From a virus, in IMG/VR virus record IMGVR_UViG_3300024306_000040, positions 1-47,404 of that record: a DNA stretch of 47,404 nucleotides, one strand, 5' to 3'. Below are positions 7,564-14,819 of the stretch, one piece after another. The position numbers and the translations under genes were made by a program. The notes below the pieces were generated by a model. That model was not told the DNA's origin. It searched no databases and saw only the letters and a program-made list of their open reading frames with translations. Position 1 is the stretch's first letter; each line of letters begins with the position of its first letter.

Positions 7564-8729
7564 TTTCTGAACAAGCTCGCACGACCGTTGACTAACTCAA
7601 CTTCAAATATCTCACGCTTCTTAGATTCAATCTTAGCTGCTAGTGCTTCGCTTAGACTGTTGCCTGTGCGAATAATGCTGTCGCTAGTTGGTCCCATGAT
7701 ACGCTCACGGTCAGCATCGATAGTAGCTTGATCAGGTGCTGCGCCTGGTGCTGGCTCTGCTGCACCTTTCTTAGCGGCACGAGCTTGACGTTTTCTGATA
7801 GCGCCAGGTGTTTGGCTAACTTGTCCGGCAACTTTGCCACCAGTGCGTTTTGGTGCTGGTGCTGCTGCGCCACCTGCTACTGGTTCTGCTGTTGCGGCTG
7901 CTGGTGCTGCTGTTGCGGCTGCTGGTTCTGCTGCTGGTTCTGAACCTGCTGGTGCTGGAGGAGCTCCCGGAGGAGTTGCTGCCGCTGCTGGTTCTGCTGC
8001 TGGAGCACCACCTGCTGCTGGTGCTGCTGCACCTGCCGCTGCTTTTTGGTCAGCTGGTCCAGGTTGTGCTAGAGATTTTTGTAGTAGCTGTAGGATACGT
8101 TGCTTGCCTTTCTTGTCTAGCTGGTTCAATGATGCTTTGACCTGTGCATAGACTGTCTGTCCTGCTTTTTCTGCACCTGCGCCTGCGGTAGCATCTGCTG
8201 TTTTCTTCATGGCTTGTGCTGCTGCACCTGTCTGTGCTTTTGCGGGTGCTGTACCTTTAGGACCTTGTGCATTAGCATCTGCGGCGGTAGTAGCTGGTGC
8301 TGCTGCGCCTCCGGCTGCATTACCGCCTGATACATTAACATTTGTTGTATTTCCAGGAGCTGAACCTGCGCCACCTGCTGCGGGTGCGCTAGCGCCACTT
8401 GCTGGAGCTGCTGCTGCTCCACCTGCAGGTGCTGCCGCTGCTGGTTCTTCTCCGCCTGCGGGTGCTGCTGCCGCACTTTTTGCGGGTGCTGCTGCGTCTG
8501 GAGCATCTGGATAAGGATCAGGATCGCCTGCTACTGTGGCTTTGCCAGTGGCATAACCTTTCTTGAAGGCTTTGCCAATACCTGCAACACCGCCTGCTAC
8601 GGCTCCTACACCTTTGGCCAATCCGCCTACCCCTTTGCCTACTGCTGTGCCTAGGCTTCCTAGAGGACCTTCTTCAAGATATTCTAGATGTTGTTGTTCT
8701 GATTCAGTTATGATTTCATTTAATTTCAT
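7560..8729 (-). CDS. Ala/Pro-rich protein, candidate internal head protein
   Basis: This 389-residue protein begins MKLNEIITESEQQHLEYLEE. Residues 1-9 resemble the capsid-targeting leader of T4 internal proteins. ITE-S (after residue 9) and LEE-G (after residue 20) fit the gp21 protease rule (I/L)-x-E before A/G/S. A Gly-rich hydrophobic stretch follows (about 21-65). From about 75 to 330 the chain is mostly Ala, Pro, Gly and Glu, encoded by GCN-rich triplet tracts. In the middle sits a helix (about 194-222, VYAQVKASLNQLDKKGKQRI) matching the end of the 494-residue neighbour. The last 40 residues are ordinary helix. ATG follows AGGAA. I infer a packaged or capsid-associated protein; function is unknown. 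Antisense frames across the Ala tract are mirror artefacts. Confidence 0.75.
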   Translation of the reverse strand: MKLNEIITESEQQHLEYLEEGPLGSLGTAVGKGVGGLAKGVGAVAGGVAGIGKAFKKGYATGKATVAGDPDPYPDAPDAAAPAKSAAAAPAGGEEPAAAAPAGGAAAAPASGASAPAAGGAGSAPGNTTNVNVSGGNAAGGAAAPATTAADANAQGPKGTAPAKAQTGAAAQAMKKTADATAGAGAEKAGQTVYAQVKASLNQLDKKGKQRILQLLQKSLAQPGPADQKAAAGAAAPAAGGAPAAEPAAAATPPGAPPAPAGSEPAAEPAAATAAPAAATAEPVAGGAAAPAPKRTGGKVAGQVSQTPGAIRKRQARAAKKGAAEPAPGAAPDQATIDADRERIMGPTSDSIIRTGNSLSEALAAKIESKKREIFEVELVNGRASLFRK

Positions 8730-8730
8730 T

Positions 8731-10215
8731 TTATGCGGTTCCTAGGTCTTTTTGCAGGTATGCCATGATACGCTTCTGCTGTTTCTTATTTAACTTTAAT
8801 ACTTGGTCTTTGATCTGCATGTATGCACTGGTAGCTTTGACAGGATCTAGCGTAGGTTCCTGAGGTCCTACAGGCAGTTTCATGTCTGTGTAGACCTGAT
8901 CCACGATCTTAGGATCGATGCCGCCATAGTTCTGTAGGAACTTTCTCAGCTGCTCAGAGTCTGTAGGCGAACCTTCTAGCTTCCATGCAGCTAATAGTTT
9001 GGCGGATGTGACCTTTTCAGTGGCCTGTTTGCCTGCCCAGGCAACACCTTTGGTCACTGCGCCTAGAGCCTTGCCACCTAGCTCCTTGGCCTTGTCCAAG
9101 AATCCTGCTTCAGTAAGAACACGATTCACGATCATATAGACCTGTCCTTCGCTGAGTGGACGAGTCTGTAGATAATAACTTTCTTGTTTAGCTGGTGCTG
9201 CTGCTCCAGCTGCTGCCACTGCACCCTGCGAAGCAGCCTGCATGCCAGTCTTGGTAGCATTGATAAACTGTAGTAGGCTGTCATTATCCTTAGCAGCCTT
9301 CCATGCACCTTGGACTAGTTGATCCATGCTAGACGTATATTCTTGGCTTCTAACTATGTCTGCTATATTTTTAAGTTGATCAAAACCTTCAGCAGCACCA
9401 TCACCTCCGGATTTAACTAGATTCATCGCAGCACGGATAGCACTGGCTTCTTCAGGTTTAACTAAGGCATTGAATCCTTGAGTGGTCTGTGTCCACTCCA
9501 TGCCTGGAGCTCTTAGTGTTTTACTAGCGTCCCAACTGATCTGTTCAAGTCCTGCATCCTCAGGACCAAATGGTATAGACTGCTCACGGAATCCAGCCAT
9601 CCAGTTGCCCAACATTTGAAAGGCTTTACCAGATAGATAACCCAGAGCCGCTGTCTTGATACCTTTGCCAATAGCAGTGGATAGTTTCTCACCTTTGAGC
9701 AGTTCATTGGCACCACGCAAGACCTGACCAGCGATAGCACCGCCTACAGGACCACCTGCTAGTGAAGCTAGTGCTGTGAGTATGCCGATGACTGCTGCTG
9801 ATTTACCAGGATTGGCCTTGACCCACTCACCTAAGGCCGCGGTTTTTTCTGCTAGATCTGGAAACTTCTCAGCGACCTTGGCTTTTAGGTCCTCAAACTT
9901 TTGATCAAATGCTTTAACAGGAGTAGTGTCCTGTAGCCAACGTCCTGCTTTGTTGATGATTTCATCTGCTTTCTTGATAGCATCTTTGCCAGCACCAATG
10001 ACTGTTCTGCTTTGTCCACCTGCGATACTTTGCTTTTCGATCTCACCAAATATCTGTGTGATCTGATCAGCGGTTAATGATGCTTCGATCAGTGGAAGCA
10101 TGTCGCGGTAGTAGCCTTCTACAATCCTTCTTTGATCTAGAGTTAGGTAATAACAGGATTCTCTTAGTATTTCTCGAGAATCAGCCATATGTTGTTCAAG
10201 CAGAAAAGTATTCAT
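8731..10215 (-). CDS. Conserved structural protein, candidate internal virion protein
   Basis: This 494-residue, mostly helical protein has no function I can name. Segment 1-110 contains TLDQRRIVEGYYRDMLPLIE, LTADQITQIFGEIEKQ and the motif GGQSRTVIG, which I recall from virion proteins of marine T4-like phages. Residues about 140-205 are Gly/Ala-rich and hydrophobic (IGILTALASLAGGPVGGAI), a possible membrane or amphipathic region. The C-terminal part has AWKLEGSPTDSEQLRKFLQN (about 411-430) and ends with a 28-residue helix (464-492, AYMQIKDQVLKLNKKQQKRI) shared with the 389-residue neighbour. LIE-A at about 54-57 is a possible gp21 cleavage point. It ends one base before the next ATG. Upstream lies the hairpin-rich region 10216-10710 and a GATAAATA box. 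Confidence 0.75.
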   Translation of the reverse strand: MNTFLLEQHMADSREILRESCYYLTLDQRRIVEGYYRDMLPLIEASLTADQITQIFGEIEKQSIAGGQSRTVIGAGKDAIKKADEIINKAGRWLQDTTPVKAFDQKFEDLKAKVAEKFPDLAEKTAALGEWVKANPGKSAAVIGILTALASLAGGPVGGAIAGQVLRGANELLKGEKLSTAIGKGIKTAALGYLSGKAFQMLGNWMAGFREQSIPFGPEDAGLEQISWDASKTLRAPGMEWTQTTQGFNALVKPEEASAIRAAMNLVKSGGDGAAEGFDQLKNIADIVRSQEYTSSMDQLVQGAWKAAKDNDSLLQFINATKTGMQAASQGAVAAAGAAAPAKQESYYLQTRPLSEGQVYMIVNRVLTEAGFLDKAKELGGKALGAVTKGVAWAGKQATEKVTSAKLLAAWKLEGSPTDSEQLRKFLQNYGGIDPKIVDQVYTDMKLPVGPQEPTLDPVKATSAYMQIKDQVLKLNKKQQKRIMAYLQKDLGTA

Positions 10216-10220
10216 ATGTT

Positions 10221-10228
10221 TATTTATC
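10221..10228 (-). promoter_or_regulatory. Late promoter-like box GATAAATA
   Basis: The minus strand reads GATAAATA ending 5 bases before the ATG of the 494-residue protein gene (10215). The box matches seven of eight bases of the T4 late element, but its closeness to the ATG would give an almost leaderless message. The real start might then lie further in, at the second in-frame ATG (HMADSRE, residue 10), or the box may be fortuitous. Confidence 0.35.
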
Positions 10229-10251
10229 GGTAAAACGAGCTAACGCTCGTT

Positions 10252-10290
10252 TGCGCTTTCGCTTACGCTCAGCGCATTTTTTCTTTTTTT
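10252..10290 (+). terminator. Rho-independent terminator (plus strand)
   Basis: TGCGCT at 10252-10257 pairs with AGCGCA at 10271-10276, followed by TTTTTT-C-TTTTTTT to 10290. It points along the plus strand, opposite to the flanking genes. It would stop read-through from the gp26 transcription unit before it enters the gp46/gp47 operon in antisense. Confidence 0.55.
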
Positions 10291-10324
10291 AGATTTTTAT
10301 CTAGATGATCTAAAAATCTTTTTT
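10291..10324 (+). terminator. Second, AT-rich terminator-like hairpin (plus strand)
   Basis: AGATTTTTA (10291-10299) pairs perfectly with TAAAAATCT (10311-10319), followed by a T run to 10324. The stem is weak in GC. In series with the preceding hairpin it may be a back-up terminator, or the stem may simply be part of the structured region. Confidence 0.35.
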
Positions 10325-10673
10325 CCGCGAAGCGGAAAGTTTAGCATTATCCAGATTCTAATGGTCACACTTAGCCCGTTTCCGGGCTAAAAGTTTGAGC
10401 TTTATCCGAGTTCGGCAAGTCACACAGCAGTAGAGCATTACAGAGGCGGTTGTCCGGTACCTCGAGCTCCGTCTTTATACAACGGCGGCATACGTAAATC
10501 TGCTATCACTTACGTATACGTGGGGTTTTTCTCCCCTCATTTTGCCTTATTTCGCTCTCAAAAACAACCAAACAGCAAGGTCTTTGCTATCAACGTCCTG
10601 TTAAGGATAGTGGTTGAGTCGCTCTTCACCAAGGTAGAGCTTCCTTACCGCCACACATCAGAGCGGATTTCGG

Positions 10674-10705
10674 GCACCATAACAGTCACCGGTGCGGGTT
10701 TTTTT
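10674..10705 (+). terminator. Terminator-like hairpin at the end of the structured region (plus strand)
   Basis: GCACC (10674-10678) pairs with GGTGC (10691-10695), then GGG and seven T residues to 10705. It reads on the plus strand, into the 3' end of the SegE-like gene. If a plus-strand RNA is made from this region, this would be its natural 3' end. Confidence 0.35.
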
Positions 10706-10710
10706 GGCGA

Positions 10711-11145
10711 TTATTTGGCCTTTTTATGCTCTTCTAGACGCTGCCTAAGTATGTTTGAACCGCCTACTCTGACGTTTATAATGCCATTATAATACTCGTC
10801 AGTTTCTAAAACTCTGCGTTCAAACTGTTCTCTAGCCTCTAAATAGCCCATTTCTGCCTTAGATTTACAGTAGTAGAGTATTTCTCGGGTGAAGTTTTCC
10901 GGACCTAATGCTTGGACATCTGCGTTTAACCTATCGCTAGAACCCCAGTAATCGCGCCAATCGCTTTCTACTGTGCTTCTGCGTTTAAGTTTTTTGCCTT
11001 TGAGTGGTGGTTTAGTACGTTTAAACTGTGCTAGTTTCTTGCCTATGTACTTCTGTCCGGTGGTTGTGTTGGTGATGAGATAAACGAAGCCAATGTAGCC
11101 TTCAGGTATTTCTTCTACGGGTTGATTTTGATATGTCCACTGCAC
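10711..11145 (-). CDS. SegE-like GIY-YIG homing endonuclease
   Basis: This 144-residue protein has a single GIY-YIG nuclease fold. GFVYLITN (19-26) is the GIY element and KYIGKK (32-37) the YIG element. A Lys/Arg-rich stretch (40-56) follows, then DWRDYWGSS (62-70), FTREILYYC (85-93), LEAREQF with the likely catalytic Glu (102-108), and the YYNG Asn (about 118-121). It matches the T4 SegE subgroup, free-standing endonucleases that promote their own spread by cutting cognate DNA. There is no intron around it. It is the last gene of the gp47-gp46 operon, starting directly after the previous stop, and lies next to the hairpin-rich region, perhaps the site of its insertion or its target. Confidence 0.85.
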   Translation of the reverse strand: MQWTYQNQPVEEIPEGYIGFVYLITNTTTGQKYIGKKLAQFKRTKPPLKGKKLKRRSTVESDWRDYWGSSDRLNADVQALGPENFTREILYYCKSKAEMGYLEAREQFERRVLETDEYYNGIINVRVGGSNILRQRLEEHKKAK

Positions 11146-11376
11146 TCATTTAGTTATAGACAGTGGTTTGCCTCTCATGCCTTTTCTGGCTTTGCGCCTT
11201 TCCTTGCGTTTTTCTTGTATTTCTACTCGCCTTTTTGATGCCTCATTGCGTATTTCTGATAGCCAAAATCGTGCCTTAATGCCAGCTTCGTCGCTGTGCT
11301 TGTATTCAAATCGTTCTTGCCACTTGAAATATTCTTGAAAAGCAGCAATCATCTTGTCGTGTGATTCTGTACTCAC
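11146..11376 (-). CDS. Small basic hypothetical protein
   Basis: This is a 76-residue protein. The N-terminal half is an acidic-aromatic helix (FQEYFKWQERFEYKHSDEAG). The C-terminal half is strongly basic (EIQEKRKERRKARKGMRGK), suggesting nucleic-acid or ribosome contact. I know no function. It overlaps the upstream oxygenase-like gene by four bases and abuts the SegE-like gene, so it is co-translated with the recombination operon. The coupling argues that it is a real gene. Confidence 0.65.
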   Translation of the reverse strand: MSTESHDKMIAAFQEYFKWQERFEYKHSDEAGIKARFWLSEIRNEASKRRVEIQEKRKERRKARKGMRGKPLSITK

Positions 11377-11993
11377 GGTTCTTGTCCAAGAAACACATTA
11401 CCTGATACAGATATTCGTATTTCGTCAGAGTTGCTAAATGGATATACACAGTGTCTTAGTAGACTAGGAAATAACATAGTCTGTCCAACGCTGTATTTGT
11501 TAACACCCATAGTAGCACCTTGAGTTCTTCCTAGCATATCTGTGTAGGTAAACTCTAGTTGTCCAGAGAATGGATCTTTAGTATCGTCAATGACTTCCGG
11601 AATCCTTAGCCATATGGTATAACTTAGTACACCGCCATGCATATGATTAGGAAGAAACTCTCCAGCTCTTTGAAAGTTAATCCATGGACGTTCGCAATAA
11701 TATTGCGGTTCAACTTTAGGAGAATCAAAGGTCTTTAAATAGTGACAACTTTCTCTATACATTTGAGTACATTCTAAAATATACTCCTTTAGTAGATCTT
11801 CTGTAGACTTGGTAAATCTATAGTGCTTAGGAACGCCAGGAGAAGATAGTCCAGACTTAGTTTCTTCTGCAGACCCCTCGTCTTTTTCTATTTGATCTAT
11901 TTCATCTAACATTATCCTTAAAAGATTGACAGGAACTTCTGCCCTAAGAAGGGTCATGTTTGACAAAGCTATGATTCTACTGTTGATGTTCAC
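11373..11993 (-). CDS. Putative 2OG-Fe(II) oxygenase-like protein
   Basis: This 206-residue protein has the C-terminal pattern of the phage 2OG-FeII_Oxy_5 type. NHMHGGVLSYTIWLRIP (116-132) gives candidate iron ligands H117 and H119. GQLEFTY follows (144-150). MLFPSLLRHCVYPF (173-186) supplies H181, and RISVSGNVF (193-201) supplies the likely 2-oxoglutarate-binding Arg193. The N-terminal half is helical and less conserved. These enzymes hydroxylate proteins, nucleic acids or small molecules; the substrate here is unknown. It overlaps gp46 and the 76-residue gene by four bases each, so it belongs to the recombination operon. A structural (virion) role is also possible, since similar domains occur near phage tail genes. 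Confidence 0.7.
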   Translation of the reverse strand: MNINSRIIALSNMTLLRAEVPVNLLRIMLDEIDQIEKDEGSAEETKSGLSSPGVPKHYRFTKSTEDLLKEYILECTQMYRESCHYLKTFDSPKVEPQYYCERPWINFQRAGEFLPNHMHGGVLSYTIWLRIPEVIDDTKDPFSGQLEFTYTDMLGRTQGATMGVNKYSVGQTMLFPSLLRHCVYPFSNSDEIRISVSGNVFLGQEP

Positions 11994-13771
11994 GCTACGA
12001 TCTCCACGTCATTGCTATAACTAGTAAAACCGTTTTCTTTAATAACTTTTAACACATGGTTTACACGATTAGTTAGATCATCTCTATGGCTGATCAAGAA
12101 CACATTCTTATCGCGTTCACGAGTCATGCGTTTTAATACAGCGATACTAGATTCAACACCGCTGGCGTCCATGCCGCTATCTACTAACTCGTCAATAAAC
12201 AGCAAGTTGATGTTATGATATAGATTCTCCCACACATCACGGAACGCCCAACTTAGACTTAGTATCAACCTATTACGTTCTCCTCGGCTTAGATTATCAA
12301 AATCTAGATCTTGACCTAGCTGTGTAATGATGACACTTAGGTCATTTTGAAACTCGACGATATGAGGCAGACCAATCTTATCGAGATAATAGGTCAATCG
12401 CTGATTTAAGAACGCTAGATTCTGATCAATGATGCGTTTGCGTACAAAACTATCTTTGTTAGTGAGTAGTTTGTATAGAAACTCTTGATGCTCTTTAACT
12501 CGTACTAGTTCATTTAGTTGATCCCAATCAATCTCTTGTACCGCAGTTTTCTTAAGTTCTTCGATCTGTTCTTGATAGGGGTTTACTTCAGAAGTTTTAG
12601 TCTGTAGATCTTTAGTAAGGCCTTCGATAGTGTTCTTATGATTAAGTGCTTCTTCTAGATTTTCATAGACAACCTTAGGACAATCAGTTTGTTCTCCTAG
12701 TAGATCCATTTCGCCTTGCAGTTTCATTAGATCATCGGCATGGTTATCTATAAAGGACTGTGCGTCATCGATCTGTTTGACCTTATTAGTCATCATTTCT
12801 TCGTGCTTGTGGTCATGCAGATCCTGACCACAGCTATGACACTTGTGTTCAGCTAACAAGACCAACTCAGATTCTAGTTTTTTAAGAGTCTTTTGTTCTT
12901 TTTCTAGTGTGGCTATAGACTTAGCCAACAGAGCCTGTACTCTATCACGTTCCTTTTTATTCTTATTCCATTCTTCTAGAGCACGTTGATTTGAGATCTC
13001 TTGCTCAATATCAATAGTTGACAGTACATCGATGCTTTTCTGTAGGTCAGTGACTGCTTTGGTCTTTTGTTCTTCCCACAGTTTTTGTTTTCTTTCTAGT
13101 GCTTCGATGCTTTGTTGTATGCGATCGTTAGATGCTTTAACAGTTTCAATCCTTGTGTTTTCACTGTTGATAGCATCTTTGGTTAGTTTAACTTGTTCTT
13201 TGAGATTTTCTGCTTTTTCACTGAGCAGAGTAATACCTAATAGCTGTTCAATGATGGCTCGTTGATCAGCAGCCTTCATACTAAGGAACGGTTCAGTATA
13301 GGTATTCAGCGCCACAAGATGTTTAAACATCTCATGGGTCATTGGAAATATTTCTTCGATAGCTTTTTGTGTTTCTCGAGAGTCGCCTTGACTTTCGTCA
13401 GTGGCATTTTCAAGATCTTGCTCCTCTCCGTTTACACTAAACTTGAGAAGATTAGGTTTTCGTCCACGTTCGATATGATATTCAACACCATCTTTTTCAA
13501 AGGTAACTGTAACCAACATACCTTTGCTGTTAATCTTATTGATAAGATTATCACGCTTGATGTTAGTTAGGGCTTGACCATAGATAGCGTAGCTCAGTCC
13601 GTTGATGATTGTAGTTTTGCCTGTTCCGTTACGGGCGCCAGAGTCATCACCTCCTAGATCTAGATTTTCACCTAAGACTAAGGTCAGCTGTCCACGGTCA
13701 AAGTCGATAGCTTGGGTTTGGTTGCCCACGCTCATAAAGTTTCTAACTGTTAGATTTTTAATCTTTATCAT
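11990..13771 (-). CDS. 46: Recombination endonuclease subunit gp46 (Rad50/SbcC-like ATPase)
   Basis: This is the ATPase subunit of the gp46-gp47 complex, which resects DNA ends for recombination-dependent replication and host DNA breakdown. It has the full set of SMC-family motifs. The Walker A motif is GARNGTGKTT (45-54). Two coiled-coil arms flank a zinc hook, CHSCGQDLHD (starting about 309). The ABC signature is LSRGERNRLIL (about 491-501), with Walker B LLFIDELVDSG (about 518-528) and SHRDDL downstream. Length is 593 residues against 560 in T4. It overlaps gp47 upstream and the oxygenase-like gene downstream by four bases each, giving coupled translation and probably fixed stoichiometry. 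Confidence 0.97.
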   Translation of the reverse strand: MIKIKNLTVRNFMSVGNQTQAIDFDRGQLTLVLGENLDLGGDDSGARNGTGKTTIINGLSYAIYGQALTNIKRDNLINKINSKGMLVTVTFEKDGVEYHIERGRKPNLLKFSVNGEEQDLENATDESQGDSRETQKAIEEIFPMTHEMFKHLVALNTYTEPFLSMKAADQRAIIEQLLGITLLSEKAENLKEQVKLTKDAINSENTRIETVKASNDRIQQSIEALERKQKLWEEQKTKAVTDLQKSIDVLSTIDIEQEISNQRALEEWNKNKKERDRVQALLAKSIATLEKEQKTLKKLESELVLLAEHKCHSCGQDLHDHKHEEMMTNKVKQIDDAQSFIDNHADDLMKLQGEMDLLGEQTDCPKVVYENLEEALNHKNTIEGLTKDLQTKTSEVNPYQEQIEELKKTAVQEIDWDQLNELVRVKEHQEFLYKLLTNKDSFVRKRIIDQNLAFLNQRLTYYLDKIGLPHIVEFQNDLSVIITQLGQDLDFDNLSRGERNRLILSLSWAFRDVWENLYHNINLLFIDELVDSGMDASGVESSIAVLKRMTRERDKNVFLISHRDDLTNRVNHVLKVIKENGFTSYSNDVEIVA

Positions 13772-14772
13772 AGGTCTCTATAGATCTCCAGTAACAGTTT
13801 TTTGTCATAGGTATCGCTTTCGATAGCATTGATTTGGTTCATGACGATAGTATCGACGCTTTCAAACTTAAGATCTATCGCTACAGCATTACTTTCAACT
13901 TCTACTTTTTCAGGAATAAGCATCAGTTCACGCAGATTATATTGTGGCATGAACTGTTCTTTGATAAAGTTAGCTTCTTCAAAAGTGATAGGCAAGTCAA
14001 TAGTAACACGACAATGCATCTTTTCACGCAATAGCTTGTCGGGAGTATCAATGATTTGACTTAGCTTATAGGTCCTATAAATGGGTTGACCAGGCCATGT
14101 CTTATAAACAGGCTCCTTACCCCATTCAAGCAGCATCATACCTCGATCGTCATCAAACGAATCTGCATAGTTGTGCGGAAACGCATTGCCGATGTAAACG
14201 ATATTGCCTTTGGTCTGTCGTTTATGGAAATGCCCTGTAAACACATATTCTTGATTAGCAAAGTGTGTAGACTGCAACTGACCGTGGTCTGGCATCTGCA
14301 CCATGGCGTTCATATAAAAATGCGGAAGCTCAAGATGCGAAAACATATAACGGCTCTTGATCTTAGGAATCTTCTGCCACTCGTCACCAACAAGCCATGG
14401 CATGATAGTTACATCGCCATCAGTTATGGTTTGGTTCACTACCGTGATATTAGGAAACAGTCTAGCAAACTCTAGGCTGTGTATTTCACGTTTGTCCTTG
14501 TAGTATTCATCATGGTTGCCCATGATCAGATATACATGATCAAAACTGTTGTTTAGTTTTTCTAGATTGCTAACAGTATAGTTCATGGTACTAACATCAG
14601 TCGTTGATCGATTATGATGCCAGTCACCAAGGAAGATACAGGTTTCTGCACCTTCTTGTTTGGCAGTTTCGCAGAACCAATCTACGAAATCTTCGCAGTC
14701 TTGATTGTGGATCCTACTACCAGATTTTAATCCAAAATGGATGTCTGTAAAACAGGCAACTTTTTTAAACAT
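13768..14772 (-). CDS. 47: Recombination endonuclease subunit gp47 (Mre11/SbcD-like nuclease)
   Basis: This is the nuclease partner of gp46. The metallophosphoesterase motifs are all present: FTDIHFG (8-14, Asp10 and His12), GDWHHNR (49-55), GNHDEYY (85-91), the SH at 145-146, and GHFH (180-183). The 334-residue length is close to T4 gp47 (339). The start at 14772 is preceded by GGAG, and gp55 ends 47 bases upstream. As the first gene of the operon it sets expression of gp46 and the three small genes after it. Confidence 0.97.
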   Translation of the reverse strand: MFKKVACFTDIHFGLKSGSRIHNQDCEDFVDWFCETAKQEGAETCIFLGDWHHNRSTTDVSTMNYTVSNLEKLNNSFDHVYLIMGNHDEYYKDKREIHSLEFARLFPNITVVNQTITDGDVTIMPWLVGDEWQKIPKIKSRYMFSHLELPHFYMNAMVQMPDHGQLQSTHFANQEYVFTGHFHKRQTKGNIVYIGNAFPHNYADSFDDDRGMMLLEWGKEPVYKTWPGQPIYRTYKLSQIIDTPDKLLREKMHCRVTIDLPITFEEANFIKEQFMPQYNLRELMLIPEKVEVESNAVAIDLKFESVDTIVMNQINAIESDTYDKKLLLEIYRDL

Positions 14773-14819
14773 TGATTTTGTCTACTCCACTAATAGTGTA
14801 CAATTCTTTTTGAATCAAG

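Larger units (their letters stand above)
10216..10710. other. 495-base intergenic element, hairpin-rich and GC-rich, possible structured RNA
   Basis: This is the only long stretch without a convincing gene. GC is about 55% at 10441-10500 and at 10621-10680, against about 40% in nearby coding sequence. Perfect inverted repeats include 10233-10240/10245-10252, 10291-10299/10311-10319, 10322-10328/10332-10338, 10371-10378/10383-10390, 10490-10497/10510-10517 and 10687-10694 (palindrome CACCGGTG). A 20-base hairpin lies at 10621-10640 (GCTCT/AGAGC with inner ACC/GGT). Three plus-strand terminator-like hairpins lie within. No tRNA, tmRNA or riboswitch consensus is evident. As the 5' leader of the 8731-10215 gene it could be regulatory on the minus strand, or carry a plus-strand non-coding RNA ending near 10705. 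Confidence 0.5.

Noticed and set aside
7830-8500. CRISPR-like or satellite repeat
   Set aside because: Repeats are codon-level GCN/GGN runs inside one reading frame, without constant-length spacers.
7728-8514. Several Ala-, Cys- or Leu-rich frames antisense to, or in other phases of, the Ala/Pro-rich gene
   Set aside because: Triplet-rich DNA keeps all phases open; none has a plausible start site or balanced composition.
10438-10491. 17-codon minus-strand frame (MPPLYKDGARGTGQPPL) in the structured region
   Set aside because: The peptide looks protein-like, but it is very short and has no clear Shine-Dalgarno. A second 21-codon frame (10475-10540) overlaps it in another phase, so chance is as likely. 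Conservation in relatives would revive it.
10216-10710. tRNA, tmRNA or group I intron
   Set aside because: No cloverleaf with GGTTCRA-type T arm, no tmRNA ends and no intron core were found; flanking genes are complete, so nothing is interrupted.
10520-10792. 90-codon plus-strand frame spanning the structured region and the end of the SegE-like gene
   Set aside because: It runs antisense into a well-supported gene, and its composition is unlike neighbouring proteins.
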